A stretch of DNA of 20,457 bases from Prevotellaceae bacterium UBA711 (GCA_002297545.1 DBLZ01000097.1:1-20457), one strand, 5' to 3'. Positions 1 to 8,000 are shown, counted from the first letter of the stretch. Made by a program: numbers and translations. The notes: a model not told the origin generated them from the letters alone.

Positions 1-180
1 AGAACCGTTGCCCAGTGGCAGGGCGTTGTGCCATTGTACATCGTCCACCCATCCGTTGGGGTGGTCGGCCACTGTGGCGTCGGCAGGGTAGGTGTACCAC
101 AGTTTCATGTCTTTGGCCTCTTCGTATGTCTGGCAACATGTCAGCATGGTGGCGAGGCCTACTAATAGAATCGGTTTCAT
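1..180 (-). CDS. GH95 family alpha-L-fucosidase, N-terminal part only (cut by window edge)
   Basis: Sixty codons read from an ATG at 178-180 down to base 1 without a stop, so the gene runs out of the window. The N-terminus is a lipoprotein-like signal (MKPILLVGLATMLTCCQ; lipid cysteine at residue 15 or 16), followed by acidic residues typical of surface-exported Bacteroidetes lipoproteins. Residues 25-60 (MKLWYTYPADA, then NALPLGNGS) match the start of the GH95 N-terminal domain, where L-W-Y-x-x-P-A and A-L-P-L-G-N-G are hallmarks. GH95 enzymes are inverting alpha-1,2-L-fucosidases, or alpha-L-galactosidases. It lies 76 bases downstream of the GH29 gene on the same strand with no promoter visible between them, so co-transcription is likely. 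Specificity cannot be judged because the catalytic domain is outside the window. Confidence 0.8.
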   Translation of the reverse strand, partial: MKPILLVGLATMLTCCQTYEEAKDMKLWYTYPADATVADHPNGWVDDVQWHNALPLGNGS

Positions 181-256
181 AGATTTGTTTGTATATTAAG
201 TTAAGTGTGTCGTGTGCCCAAGGCTGGTGGGTGGCGGGGTAGTGGTTGACAATGGC

Positions 257-2470
257 TCAGAAGAAGTCTATTTCGGCCGCTGTCGTTACGGGGCTGTTGC
301 CGGTCGTTTCGGTGGCGGCGATACGTATATATCTGGCTGTTATACTTTTATGGAAGTAATGGAAACGTTTGGTGGGATCGTTGATGATGTTGCCGAACTC
401 AAAGGTTCCGACCGTGTCCCATGTCTTGCCGTCGCTGCTGCATTGGATGACCCCTTTGGCCATCATGCCTTTAGAGTGTTCACGCTGCGGGGTGTAGGCA
501 AAGCCGTGGATGGTCTCGGTTTGGCCAAGGTCTATGGCAATGCCGCAGGTGTCTTGCTCCGAAGTCATCCAATATGTCCCGGGATTGGCATCGAAGGCCA
601 TAGTGGCGCTGTGCCCGTTTACGCCATTGTCTGCCCCAATCAGTTTCCAGTTTGTCTTGGCAATGCCCATCTGTTCGGCCAGCACGGCACCATTCTGTCC
701 GTTAAGTATGGAGATGGCTTTCAGTTTACCGCTGTGCATGGTGAAGGGGCCTGTGTATGGCGATGATGCTTCTGTCGGTTCGGTGCCGTCTGTGGTATAG
801 TAAATCTTGTATCCGGCATTGAGGTTTTTGGCGATGTCATGCCCGTGCGCATTCCAGCCGAAGTTGTGCTTTACCGCTTCTATGGTGACGAGTCCATCTC
901 GGTCCTGCCTGCATGCCAGGCGGGGCGGACGTGCCTTGTAGTAGTGGGCGGAGATGTGGCTGATGGTGGGGGGGGCACGTGAGGCGATGATGCGGATGCG
1001 GATTTTGTCCGTTGTGACATCCGGGAAACGCAGTATGCGCTTGTAGCCGATATTAGTCCCACTGGCTATCTCCTTCCAATGGCCGTCCACCCATGCATCC
1101 ACGACATGCTCCTCCACACGTTCGCTCCTCTTGTCCACAGCCTCCTGTAGCATCAGGCGGTTAAAGGTGACTGGAGATGGTGTGGTGATGATGATGGGTC
1201 CGGCTACGTCCAGGAATGTCTCCTCCTTGCCATCGAGCACAGCCTTGGGTCCACTGGCTCCGAGGAGCAGGTTGGTGCCGTATGTCTGGCGAATACGTTT
1301 TCCCGTCTCGCGCAGGACACTGACGTCAGTGTCTGAGAAGCGTCCTTCTCTGTTGGGAGGGATATTGAGCAGGAAGGTGGAGTTTCCACCTACTGAACGC
1401 TCATAGATATCGAAGACGTCGTCGGCACTACGTGTCCTCTGTCTCGTGTCGTCGCGGTAGAACCATCCCTCGCGTATGGAGGTGTTGGTTTCTGCCTGCT
1501 GATAATGCAGATAGCGTCCTTCATAGAGCCTTTCGCGGCTGCCGAGGTCGCGGTCGGTCATATCATTGAAGTGCTGCAGTGTGTCCGGGTCGACGGGGTA
1601 GGTTACTACGTTCCATTCCGTCTGGCGTGTGGCTCCTCCCTCGTTGCCACACCAGCGGACGTCTTCGCGCCCAAAGATTACGGCCTTGGGAGCCAGTGCA
1701 TGGATCAGTTCCTTCCAGGCATGGTAATTGTACGTCTGTCCACCTTTGCGTTTGGGATGTGCTCCGTCGAACCACACTTCGTCAATTGGGCCGTACTCCG
1801 TGAGCAGTTCATAAAGCTGATTGAGAAAGTACTCGTTGTAGTCATCCACCAGGAACCTGAACTTCTTCTTGCACTTGAACGGCCTCCCTGGCACCTCCCG
1901 TGGGATGGTGCGCATAGTGTATTTGCTCAGGTTGCCATACAGTCCTTGCGGGCTCTCTATCTCGTGCAGGTCGGCGGGAGAGAGGTATATGCCCAGTCTG
2001 AGACCATACTTGCTGCAGGAGGCAGATAGATCCCTGAGTACGTCACCCCGGCCGTTCCGGAACCATGTGGACATGATGCCATGCCGGGTATATCGGCTTT
2101 GCCATAGGACAAAGCCATCGTGATGCTTCACCGTAAGGATTACCAGCCGCATGCCCGCATCCTTCATGGCTTGGCACCACTGGTCGGTATCCAGCTCCTT
2201 CAAGTCAAATGTGGCAGGATCCTCCATGCCCGTGCCCCATTCGCGGCGAGTGAATGTATTGGGGCCAAAGTGTATGAAAGCGATGAACTCTCTCCTCATT
2301 GCCTCCATTTGGTTCCTTGTCGGCACCACATGTGTGGCCTTTTCAATGATCTGTTCCTTGCTGTCGCCCGGCTCTATTCTGATGGTGTTGGCATAGCGTG
2401 CTTTCCATCCTTGTGCATGTATTCCCATCGTCATCATCATGGCGATGGCTGTCATCAATGTTTTCCTCAT
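257..2470 (-). CDS. GH29 alpha-L-fucosidase (subfamily B-like) with CHB_HEX_C-like and F5/8 C domains
   Basis: A 737-residue secreted exo-fucosidase. Residues 1-19 form a signal peptide ending in HAQ. The GH29 barrel spans about 40-400. KHHDGFVLW at 115-123 is the family fucose-binding segment, and WFDG at 233-236 carries the expected nucleophile Asp235. DVRWCGNEGG at 270-279 resembles the region holding the acid/base Glu in the regiospecific alpha-1,3/1,4 (B) subfamily; Glu277 is my candidate. After a linking beta domain, residues about 545-600 (YKIYYTTDGTEPT) look like a chitobiase/hexosaminidase C-terminal domain. About 606-737 looks like a discoidin (F5/8 type C) carbohydrate-binding domain. 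It is first in a two-gene unit with the GH95 gene. Likely substrates are fucosylated mucin or Lewis-type glycans; this is inference from the family. Confidence 0.93.
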   Translation of the reverse strand: MRKTLMTAIAMMMTMGIHAQGWKARYANTIRIEPGDSKEQIIEKATHVVPTRNQMEAMRREFIAFIHFGPNTFTRREWGTGMEDPATFDLKELDTDQWCQAMKDAGMRLVILTVKHHDGFVLWQSRYTRHGIMSTWFRNGRGDVLRDLSASCSKYGLRLGIYLSPADLHEIESPQGLYGNLSKYTMRTIPREVPGRPFKCKKKFRFLVDDYNEYFLNQLYELLTEYGPIDEVWFDGAHPKRKGGQTYNYHAWKELIHALAPKAVIFGREDVRWCGNEGGATRQTEWNVVTYPVDPDTLQHFNDMTDRDLGSRERLYEGRYLHYQQAETNTSIREGWFYRDDTRQRTRSADDVFDIYERSVGGNSTFLLNIPPNREGRFSDTDVSVLRETGKRIRQTYGTNLLLGASGPKAVLDGKEETFLDVAGPIIITTPSPVTFNRLMLQEAVDKRSERVEEHVVDAWVDGHWKEIASGTNIGYKRILRFPDVTTDKIRIRIIASRAPPTISHISAHYYKARPPRLACRQDRDGLVTIEAVKHNFGWNAHGHDIAKNLNAGYKIYYTTDGTEPTEASSPYTGPFTMHSGKLKAISILNGQNGAVLAEQMGIAKTNWKLIGADNGVNGHSATMAFDANPGTYWMTSEQDTCGIAIDLGQTETIHGFAYTPQREHSKGMMAKGVIQCSSDGKTWDTVGTFEFGNIINDPTKRFHYFHKSITARYIRIAATETTGNSPVTTAAEIDFF

Positions 2471-2547
2471 GGTATTTATGTGGTTTCAGTGTATTTCCCA
2501 TAGAACTTTTCGTGCCTGTAAGGCGTACTTGAATACAAATACTGACG

Positions 2548-2579
2548 CAAATATACCTAATTTCCCGTGAATTACCAAA
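2548..2579 (-). promoter_or_regulatory. Bacteroidetes-type promoter of the fucosidase genes
   Basis: On the minus strand TTTG (2579-2576) is followed after 20 bases by TATATTTG (2555-2548). This is the Bacteroidetes -33/-7 pattern at its preferred spacing. Transcription would start near 2541, leaving a leader of about 70 bases before the GH29 ATG at 2470. Confidence 0.7.
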
Positions 2580-2648
2580 TAACATCAGCACAAGTGTCAC
2601 CCGATAGATTTTTATGTGTCACTCGAAGTGCCGGATGAATAACAAAAT

Positions 2649-2692
2649 ATGCCCACCCTGGTCTCCTGTTTGTAGTAGGCAAGGGTGGACAT
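2649..2692 (-). terminator. Probable terminator of clpB
   Basis: ATGCCCACCCT (2649-2659) pairs with AGGGTGGACAT (2682-2692) in an 11-bp stem with one mismatch and a 22-base loop. Read on the minus strand it begins 29 bases after the clpB stop and is followed by a T-rich stretch (ATATTTTGTTATT). The long loop lowers certainty, but the stem is GC-rich and correctly placed. Confidence 0.6.
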
Positions 2693-2721
2693 TTGGTATG
2701 TAATCAGTTCAGCTTGAATTT

Positions 2722-4785
2722 TCAGTTCCTGAACTGCAGATGGTCGTTGTCTGCTTCCACGATTATGGGGCGAGACTTGTCCAGTGAACCTGAAAGCATG
2801 GTCTTGCTCAGGTCGTTGAGGAGGAGGCGCTGTATGGCGCGCTTTACGGGACGGGCACCGAAGTCGGGGTCATAGCCCTCGCGGGAAAGGAGGGATATGG
2901 CATCAGGACGGATGTCCAGAGTGATGTCGGAATCACGTAGGCGCTTCTTGATGATGTCCAGTTGTAGGCAAACAATGTCGCGAATCTGTGCTTCGGTCAA
3001 TGGCTTGAAAGTGATAATCTCGTCCACACGGTTAAGGAACTCCGGACGCACGGTACGGAATAGTTGTTCGCGCGTGTAGTTGGAGGTCATGATGATGATG
3101 GTGTTCTTGAAGTTGACGGTGCGGCCTTTGCTATCCGTCAGACGTCCGTCATCCAGAACCTGTAACAAGGTGTTGAAGACATCGGGATGGGCCTTTTCTA
3201 TCTCGTCGAAGAGCACTACACTGTATGGCTTGCGGCGTACGGCTTCTGTCAGTTGGCCACCTTCGTCATAGCCCACGTATCCTGGAGGAGCACCGATCAG
3301 TCGAGTCACGGAGAACTTCTCTTGGTATTCGGACATGTCTATGCGGGTCATCATCTTCTCGTCATCGAAGAGGTACTCGGCCAAGGCACGTGCCAATTCT
3401 GTCTTGCCAACACCGGTAGTACCCAGGAAGATGAATGAGCCAATGGGGCGTTTCGGGTCTTGGAGACCGGCACGACTGCGGCGCACGGCATCGCTAACTG
3501 CTTGGATGGCATCGTCCTGACCAATGACACGTTGGTGCAACTCATTCTCCAAGTGCAACAACTTGTCACGTTCACTGGTTTTCATGCGATTGACAGGTAT
3601 GCCAGTCCAACGGCTCACGACATCGGCAATGTCGTCTGGGGTGACCTCCTCACGTAGCAACTTGGATGAACCAAGGGCTTGGGTATGCTCTGCCAATTCC
3701 TTGTCCAATGCTGGCAGTTGACTGTAGCGTATTTCGGCCACACGGGCATAGTCGCCTTCGCGTTCGCGTTGTTCGGCTTCACGACGCAGAGCCTGCTGAC
3801 GTTCCTTGATGGTCTGGATCTTCTCGGCTTGAGCCTTCTCGCCTTGCCACTGTTGGCGCATGGCGTTCTCCTCTTTCTTAAGAGCGTCTATCTCCTTGGA
3901 CAGTTCTTCCAATTTGAGCTTGTCCTTTTCTCGTTTGATGGCTTCGCGCTCTATCTCCAACTGTCCAAGGTGGCGTGTGAGCTCGTCCAGTTGTTCGGGC
4001 ACAGAGTCACGCTCCATCCTCAGTCGGGCAGCAGCCTCGTCCATAAGGTCAATGGCCTTGTCCGGCAGGAAACGCTCGGTGATGTAACGGTTGGACAGCG
4101 TGACGGCGGAGATTATGGCATCGTCCTGTATACGCACTCGATGATGCTGCTCATATCGTTCACGAAGGCCACGCAGGATGCTTATGCTTGACGGCACATC
4201 CGGCTCGTCTACGGTAACGGTCTGGAAACGGCGTTCCAGTGCCTTGTCCTTCTCGAAGTACTTGCGGTACTCGTCCAAGGTCGTTGCACCGATACTACGT
4301 AGTTCACCACGTGCCAAGGCCGGCTTCAGTATGTTGGCAGCATCCATGGCGCCCTGCGTTTGGCCGGCGCCTACGAGGGTATGGATTTCATCTATGAAGA
4401 GGATTATCTCGCCGGCACTTTGTATCACCTCGGAGATCACGCCCTTCAGACGTTCCTCAAACTCGCCCTGATACTTGGCACCGGCTATCAGTGCGCCCAT
4501 GTCCAGGGAGTATATTTTCTTGCCTTTCAGGTTCTCGGGCACGTCACCACGGAGGATACGATGTGCCAAGCCTTCGACAATGGCGGTCTTACCAGTACCG
4601 GGTTCACCAATGAGGATGGGGTTGTTCTTTGTGCGGCGGCTTAGGATCTGCAGCACACGACGGATTTCTTCGTCACGACCAATCACCGGGTCGAGTTTCC
4701 CTTGCTTGGCATCCTCCACCAGGTTGTGGGCAAAGCGGTCAAGAGCTTTCTCTTGGGGTTGCTGATTGTTCATGTTGTTCTGCAT
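2722..4785 (-). CDS. clpB: ClpB-type AAA+ disaggregase lacking the N-terminal domain
   Basis: Hsp100 chaperone of 687 residues; the family is usually about 860. Both ATPase modules look functional. NBD1 has Walker A GEPGTGKT (60-67), the pore tyrosine in KYQGEFEERLK (Tyr105) and Walker B ILFIDE (128-133). A coiled-coil middle domain covers about 255-390. NBD2 has Walker A GTTGVGKT (455-462), Walker B VVLFDE (523-528), the pore segment GYVGYDEGG, and a GARPVKRAIQR sensor-2 region. The usual Clp_N domain of about 150 residues is absent. An in-frame TAA lies 15 bases upstream of the ATG, and the 153-base gap upstream cannot encode it. Only 10 residues separate the sensor-1 TSN (567-569) from RPEFLNR (580-586), against about 30 in E. 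coli ClpB as I remember it. The frame is intact, so this is a shortened protein rather than a pseudogene. ClpB normally works with DnaK to dissolve aggregates. Confidence 0.92.
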   Translation of the reverse strand: MQNNMNNQQPQEKALDRFAHNLVEDAKQGKLDPVIGRDEEIRRVLQILSRRTKNNPILIGEPGTGKTAIVEGLAHRILRGDVPENLKGKKIYSLDMGALIAGAKYQGEFEERLKGVISEVIQSAGEIILFIDEIHTLVGAGQTQGAMDAANILKPALARGELRSIGATTLDEYRKYFEKDKALERRFQTVTVDEPDVPSSISILRGLRERYEQHHRVRIQDDAIISAVTLSNRYITERFLPDKAIDLMDEAAARLRMERDSVPEQLDELTRHLGQLEIEREAIKREKDKLKLEELSKEIDALKKEENAMRQQWQGEKAQAEKIQTIKERQQALRREAEQREREGDYARVAEIRYSQLPALDKELAEHTQALGSSKLLREEVTPDDIADVVSRWTGIPVNRMKTSERDKLLHLENELHQRVIGQDDAIQAVSDAVRRSRAGLQDPKRPIGSFIFLGTTGVGKTELARALAEYLFDDEKMMTRIDMSEYQEKFSVTRLIGAPPGYVGYDEGGQLTEAVRRKPYSVVLFDEIEKAHPDVFNTLLQVLDDGRLTDSKGRTVNFKNTIIIMTSNYTREQLFRTVRPEFLNRVDEIITFKPLTEAQIRDIVCLQLDIIKKRLRDSDITLDIRPDAISLLSREGYDPDFGARPVKRAIQRLLLNDLSKTMLSGSLDKSRPIIVEADNDHLQFRN

Positions 4786-4865
4786 AGTTATTTGTGTTTA
4801 ATGCCGGGCTTGTCGTGGGAGCGTTTCCTGCGACCGCCCCTGCGGTTATTCAACCGAAATATAGC

Positions 4866-4898
4866 AAACACTATGCAAAAGACTGTATATCAGCCAAA
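4866..4898 (-). promoter_or_regulatory. Possible clpB promoter (imperfect)
   Basis: On the minus strand TTTG (4898-4895) is followed after 21 bases by TAGTGTTTG (4873-4865). This is the -33/-7 pattern with one extra base inside the -7 box. It is the best candidate in the 153-base gap between clpB and the dehydrogenase gene, and would leave a leader of about 75 bases. A small hairpin (ACCGC/GCGGT, about 4832-4845) lies within that leader. Confidence 0.3.
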
Positions 4899-4938
4899 GT
4901 GTCTTAAAATGGGACTTTATGTCATGCCCTGTGTGCAT

Positions 4939-5787
4939 CTATTGCAAGAATGGCCGTACTATGGTTTCTGTCCTGTCCCATAGCTCCTGCATCTTGGGGT
5001 GACGTGTGTACTTGGGGCCCAGGTTCACGATGTGGCGAGAGCGGAAGAAATGGCCTGTCTCACCTTTCACATCGTTGTCCAGCAGCAGGTGTACGGCAGT
5101 GTCTGCCCCCTGTTGTGGAGTGCGTATTACGGGACGGAAGAGTAGGTCTGTCAGTGGGTCTATGAACATTTGCAGGCGGATGATGCCAGTATCCACTATG
5201 CCGGGATCCACGGCATTCACCGTGATGCCACGGTCATGGATACGGCGTGCCAATTCCATGGTGAAGAGGATGATGGCCAGCTTGCTGTTGCTGTAGGGAC
5301 GAAAGCGTATGAACCATCCCTTGCAACCCTGTTCGAAGAACTCTGGGAAGTTCAGCCGGCCGAGGGGGTGCACACATGAGGCCATGTTCACTATGCGTGC
5401 TCCGGCGGACATGAGAGGCAGTAGCAGGCGGGTCAGCAGGTAGGGACCTACGTAGTTCACGCTGACCGTGCGTTCCAGTCCGTCCACTGTGTAGTGGCGC
5501 CCTGTCTCCAGTGTGCCGGCATTGTTCATCAACAGGTCCACGCGGCCAAACCGCTTACGTATGATGTCGGCGAACTCGCGTACCGTGCGCAGATTGGCCA
5601 GGTCTATGCCTATGACCTCTATGTTCGGGTTGCCTGTCTCTTGACGAAGCTTCATGCACTTGTCCCGTGCCTTTTTGGGGCAATAGCAGGCCATAACGGT
5701 ATGGTATCCGGCCTGTGCCACGGCACGCGTCTCCACCATGCCCATGTCGCCGTCTGCTCCGGTGACTATCGCTATCTTGGTGCTCAT
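4939..5787 (-). CDS. Short-chain dehydrogenase/reductase, candidate 3-hydroxysteroid dehydrogenase
   Basis: A 282-residue classical SDR with a Rossmann fold. The cofactor loop is TGADGDMG (9-16), NNAG is at 88-91, and the catalytic set is Asn111, Ser137 and Tyr165-x3-Lys169. DPGIVDTGI near 199-207 is the usual segment after strand 6. Overall shape resembles retinol-dehydrogenase-like SDRs. It is the last gene of a unit with the OYE-family reductase (64 bases upstream) and the steroid 5-alpha-reductase. From that context the likely job is NAD(P)-linked interconversion of the 3-keto and 3-hydroxy groups on a steroid or bile acid. Neither 3-alpha/3-beta stereochemistry nor NADH/NADPH preference can be read from the sequence: the loop after beta-2 (ACYCPKKAR) has no clear acidic or arginine determinant. 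SDR assignment is firm; the steroid role is inferred. Confidence 0.85.
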   Translation of the reverse strand: MSTKIAIVTGADGDMGMVETRAVAQAGYHTVMACYCPKKARDKCMKLRQETGNPNIEVIGIDLANLRTVREFADIIRKRFGRVDLLMNNAGTLETGRHYTVDGLERTVSVNYVGPYLLTRLLLPLMSAGARIVNMASCVHPLGRLNFPEFFEQGCKGWFIRFRPYSNSKLAIILFTMELARRIHDRGITVNAVDPGIVDTGIIRLQMFIDPLTDLLFRPVIRTPQQGADTAVHLLLDNDVKGETGHFFRSRHIVNLGPKYTRHPKMQELWDRTETIVRPFLQ

Positions 5788-5851
5788 GTCGAATATCGTA
5801 TATAATAAATTAAGGTATCGGCAGTTTGTGGCCGTGTACCTGGCATTGCAT

Positions 5852-7093
5852 TTACTTCAGAGTGCTCTGTTCGCGCTCTATGCGCTCTATCTCACGAACC
5901 AGGTCCTTGGGCAGAGGTTCTTCCAAATGGTGATGACATGCCATCTCCAGCGAGTACATGCGTCCTATGCAGTAGTTGCTGTGTCCGCAACCGCAACGGT
6001 GATGCGGATCCTCTTTCAGGCGATTCACGAAATCTGTCTCGTTGAGCAAACTGCGTGCCATCTGTACGGCTTCAAAGCCGTGTCCCAGCACCTCGTTGAT
6101 TTTGTCTCCTGCTACCAGACCGCCAACGTATATGAACTTCATGTCGGGGAGTGCCTGGCGGAACTTGAGAGCGTCCTCCAGGAAGAAGGCTTCCTCATAT
6201 TTCATCGAGGGTATCATCATCTTGCCGCACATGCGCACACCATATTTCAGCCACCACTTGTCCATATAGTGTGTCATGGTGCGTATGGGCATCTCGCCGC
6301 GCATCACGTACATGGGCGTGGCGCTCACCAGGCCGCCGCTCAGTACTATGGCATGTACTCCCAGCTCCTGCAGACGGCGGGCTATCTGCATGCTCTCCTC
6401 CAGCGTGGTGCCCGGTTTCTTCAGACCATCGCGCATGTTCATCTTCACTATCACGGCCATGTCACAGCCGGTAGCCTTCACTGCCTCCCGTATGCACATG
6501 GTCATGAATCGCATGCGGTTTTCCAGCGAGCCGCCGTATTCGTCGCTACGATGGTTGAAGTACGTATTGAGGAACTGGTCTATCAGGTAGCCATGTCCGC
6601 AGTGTATCTCCACGCTGTCGAAGCCGGCCTCGCGTGCCAAATTCACGGCGCGGCCAAAGGCTTGAGCCAGTTCTGGCAGTTCCTCGGCGCGCAGACCGCG
6701 GACCAGGGTGGGAGAGTAGAGGTTGAAGCCAGTGCAGGCACCCACGGGAATGCAACCGCAGATGTCCTTGTGGCTCATGTTGCCGCAGTGTCCCAGCTGT
6801 ATGCCTGCGGCAGCCCCCTCGCGGTGTATGCCGTCCGTCAGGCGCCTGAGTCCGGGGATTATCTCGGGGCGCATCACCAGCTGGCGGTCAAAGCTCAGGC
6901 CACTGTCCGTCACGGCAGCGTATGCCACTGTGGTCATGCCCACGCCGCCTCGTGCCACGGAGGTATGGTAGTCATATAGTTGCTGACTGGGTTCGTGCCC
7001 CGGGCACATGCTCTCAAAAGCAGCACTGCGAATGGTGCGGTTGCGCAGTGTCAAGGGGCCTATGTGTGCCTGTTCAAAAATTTTATTCTCCAT
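5852..7093 (-). CDS. OYE-family NADH:flavin oxidoreductase, candidate steroid 5-beta-reductase/ene-reductase
   Basis: A 413-residue FMN-dependent TIM barrel of the Old Yellow Enzyme/2,4-dienoyl-CoA reductase type. Diagnostic segments are QLGHCG (99-104), HCGHGYLIDQF (164-174), NHRSDEYGGSLENR (180-193) and the C-terminal FMN-phosphate region YVGGL. Four cysteines near the C-terminus (367, 369, 375 and 386; spacing 1, 5, 10) sit where FadH and BaiCD bind a 4Fe-4S cluster, but the spacing differs from the usual C-x2-C-x3-C-x11-12-C. The FAD/NAD(P)H-binding second half found in FadH, BaiCD and BaiH (about 640-680 residues) is missing. The gene lies 40 bases downstream of the 5-alpha-reductase and 64 upstream of an SDR. 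In gut Bacteroidales an OYE-type enzyme acts as 5-beta-reductase in the same gene set, so reduction or oxidation at the delta-4 bond of a 3-keto steroid is the best guess. Another enone substrate remains possible. Confidence 0.85.
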   Translation of the reverse strand: MENKIFEQAHIGPLTLRNRTIRSAAFESMCPGHEPSQQLYDYHTSVARGGVGMTTVAYAAVTDSGLSFDRQLVMRPEIIPGLRRLTDGIHREGAAAGIQLGHCGNMSHKDICGCIPVGACTGFNLYSPTLVRGLRAEELPELAQAFGRAVNLAREAGFDSVEIHCGHGYLIDQFLNTYFNHRSDEYGGSLENRMRFMTMCIREAVKATGCDMAVIVKMNMRDGLKKPGTTLEESMQIARRLQELGVHAIVLSGGLVSATPMYVMRGEMPIRTMTHYMDKWWLKYGVRMCGKMMIPSMKYEEAFFLEDALKFRQALPDMKFIYVGGLVAGDKINEVLGHGFEAVQMARSLLNETDFVNRLKEDPHHRCGCGHSNYCIGRMYSLEMACHHHLEEPLPKDLVREIERIEREQSTLK

Positions 7094-7133
7094 GATTGTC
7101 GTGTGTTATCTGAAGGTGTCGCGTGCGCGTGCG

Positions 7134-7895
7134 TTAATATATATAAGGTATGATTCGTTTGCGTTTGCCCACAGTCTCGTTGCCGAACTCCTGGCGATAC
7201 CTGCGGTTGATGGCGTGTGCACGTGGTACCAGGTTGGCCGCCGTCCACCAGACGAACATCCATGCCGCAGGGTTGCACAGCATTATGGCAAAGCCTGTCC
7301 ACTCCATCAGTTCGCCCAGATAGTTGGCGCTGGTGACGTAGTCGAACAATCCTCCCGTTGGCAAGTAGTGGTTGGTGTCGCCCGGGCGGCGCAGGTTGCG
7401 TATGGTGTGGTCGGCGCGCATGTGGGTGTACATACCGAGGAAGAAGACCGCCAGGCCAAACCAGAAGTTCCATCCGGTCACGTACTGCATGGGGTCGGTA
7501 TATTCCTCCCGTGGAAAGCGCAGTATGCCGGCACATAGCAGTCCGGCGTTCATGCTGTTGAACATTGCTCCCATGGCTATGATGTTCAGGGGCATACGGC
7601 TCTTGCCCTTCAGCAGGAAGGGGAACACGAGGCTACGGTAGAAATAGTGTATGGCATAGAGCGACAGGAACAGCAATTGCAGCCAGTTGGCTTCCATGCC
7701 GATGCTCCCAGCGGCTACCGCCACCAAAGCTGGAACTTCCATCAGGAACCATCCGAGGCGATTGCCTATGCTATAGCCCCATTTACTGGAGCGGAACTTG
7801 CCGTAGCCGGCATTCACAAAATAAAGGGAGATGAACACCACGAGCCCCATCAAGGCCATTATCCACAGGATGATGTGATAGTCATGTATCGTCAT
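7134..7895 (-). CDS. Membrane steroid 5-alpha-reductase (SRD5A family)
   Basis: A 253-residue polytopic protein closely resembling eukaryotic 3-oxo-5-alpha-steroid 4-dehydrogenases (SRD5A1/2, about 255 residues), which reduce the delta-4 double bond of 3-keto steroids with NADPH. GWFLMEVPAL (48-57) aligns with the segment holding catalytic Glu57 of SRD5A2 (here Glu53). IHYFYRSLV (82-90) aligns with the Tyr91 segment (here Tyr84). The C-terminal NADPH-binding signature is complete: NLRRPGDT (167-174), PTGGLFDYVTSANYLGE (179-195), EWTGFAI (198-204), NLVPRA (221-226) and the terminal RKRIIPYIY. About six or seven hydrophobic segments are visible. It is the first gene of the three-gene unit, about 90 bases downstream of a strong -7 box. 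Family is very clear; the natural substrate (bile acid, hormone or plant/diet steroid) is inferred from the neighbours. Confidence 0.93.
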   Translation of the reverse strand: MTIHDYHIILWIMALMGLVVFISLYFVNAGYGKFRSSKWGYSIGNRLGWFLMEVPALVAVAAGSIGMEANWLQLLFLSLYAIHYFYRSLVFPFLLKGKSRMPLNIIAMGAMFNSMNAGLLCAGILRFPREEYTDPMQYVTGWNFWFGLAVFFLGMYTHMRADHTIRNLRRPGDTNHYLPTGGLFDYVTSANYLGELMEWTGFAIMLCNPAAWMFVWWTAANLVPRAHAINRRYRQEFGNETVGKRKRIIPYIY

Positions 7896-7992
7896 ACGCT
7901 CAGAAATATATCGTCTGTCTCATGGTCGTCCGGCTTGTCTGTAGCTACCCTGGGAGGCAACATGACAATCCATGACGGCTGTTTCTAACGAG

Positions 7993-8000
7993 CAAAGGTA
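7993..8000 (-). promoter_or_regulatory. -7 promoter box of the steroid reductase operon
   Basis: TACCTTTG on the minus strand (8000-7993) matches TAnnTTTG exactly. Transcription would start near 7986, giving a leader of about 90 bases before the 5-alpha-reductase ATG. The nearest TTTG (8018-8015) is only 14 bases upstream, short of the usual 19-21. The weak -33 element is compatible with a promoter that needs an activator. Confidence 0.55.

Noticed and set aside
212..766. 184-codon plus-strand open frame opposite the GH29 gene
   Set aside because: No recognisable motifs; fully contained within the antisense of a well-supported enzyme.
4786..4938. Remnant of a ClpB N-terminal domain upstream of clpB
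   Set aside because: An in-frame TAA lies 15 bases before the ATG. The gap of 153 bases could code for at most about 50 residues, and I see no Clp_N-like translation in it.
5738..6979. 413-codon plus-strand open frame opposite the OYE gene
   Set aside because: It is rich in His, Tyr and Cys and lacks any domain; the minus strand encodes a clear OYE protein, so this is an antisense shadow produced by codon bias.
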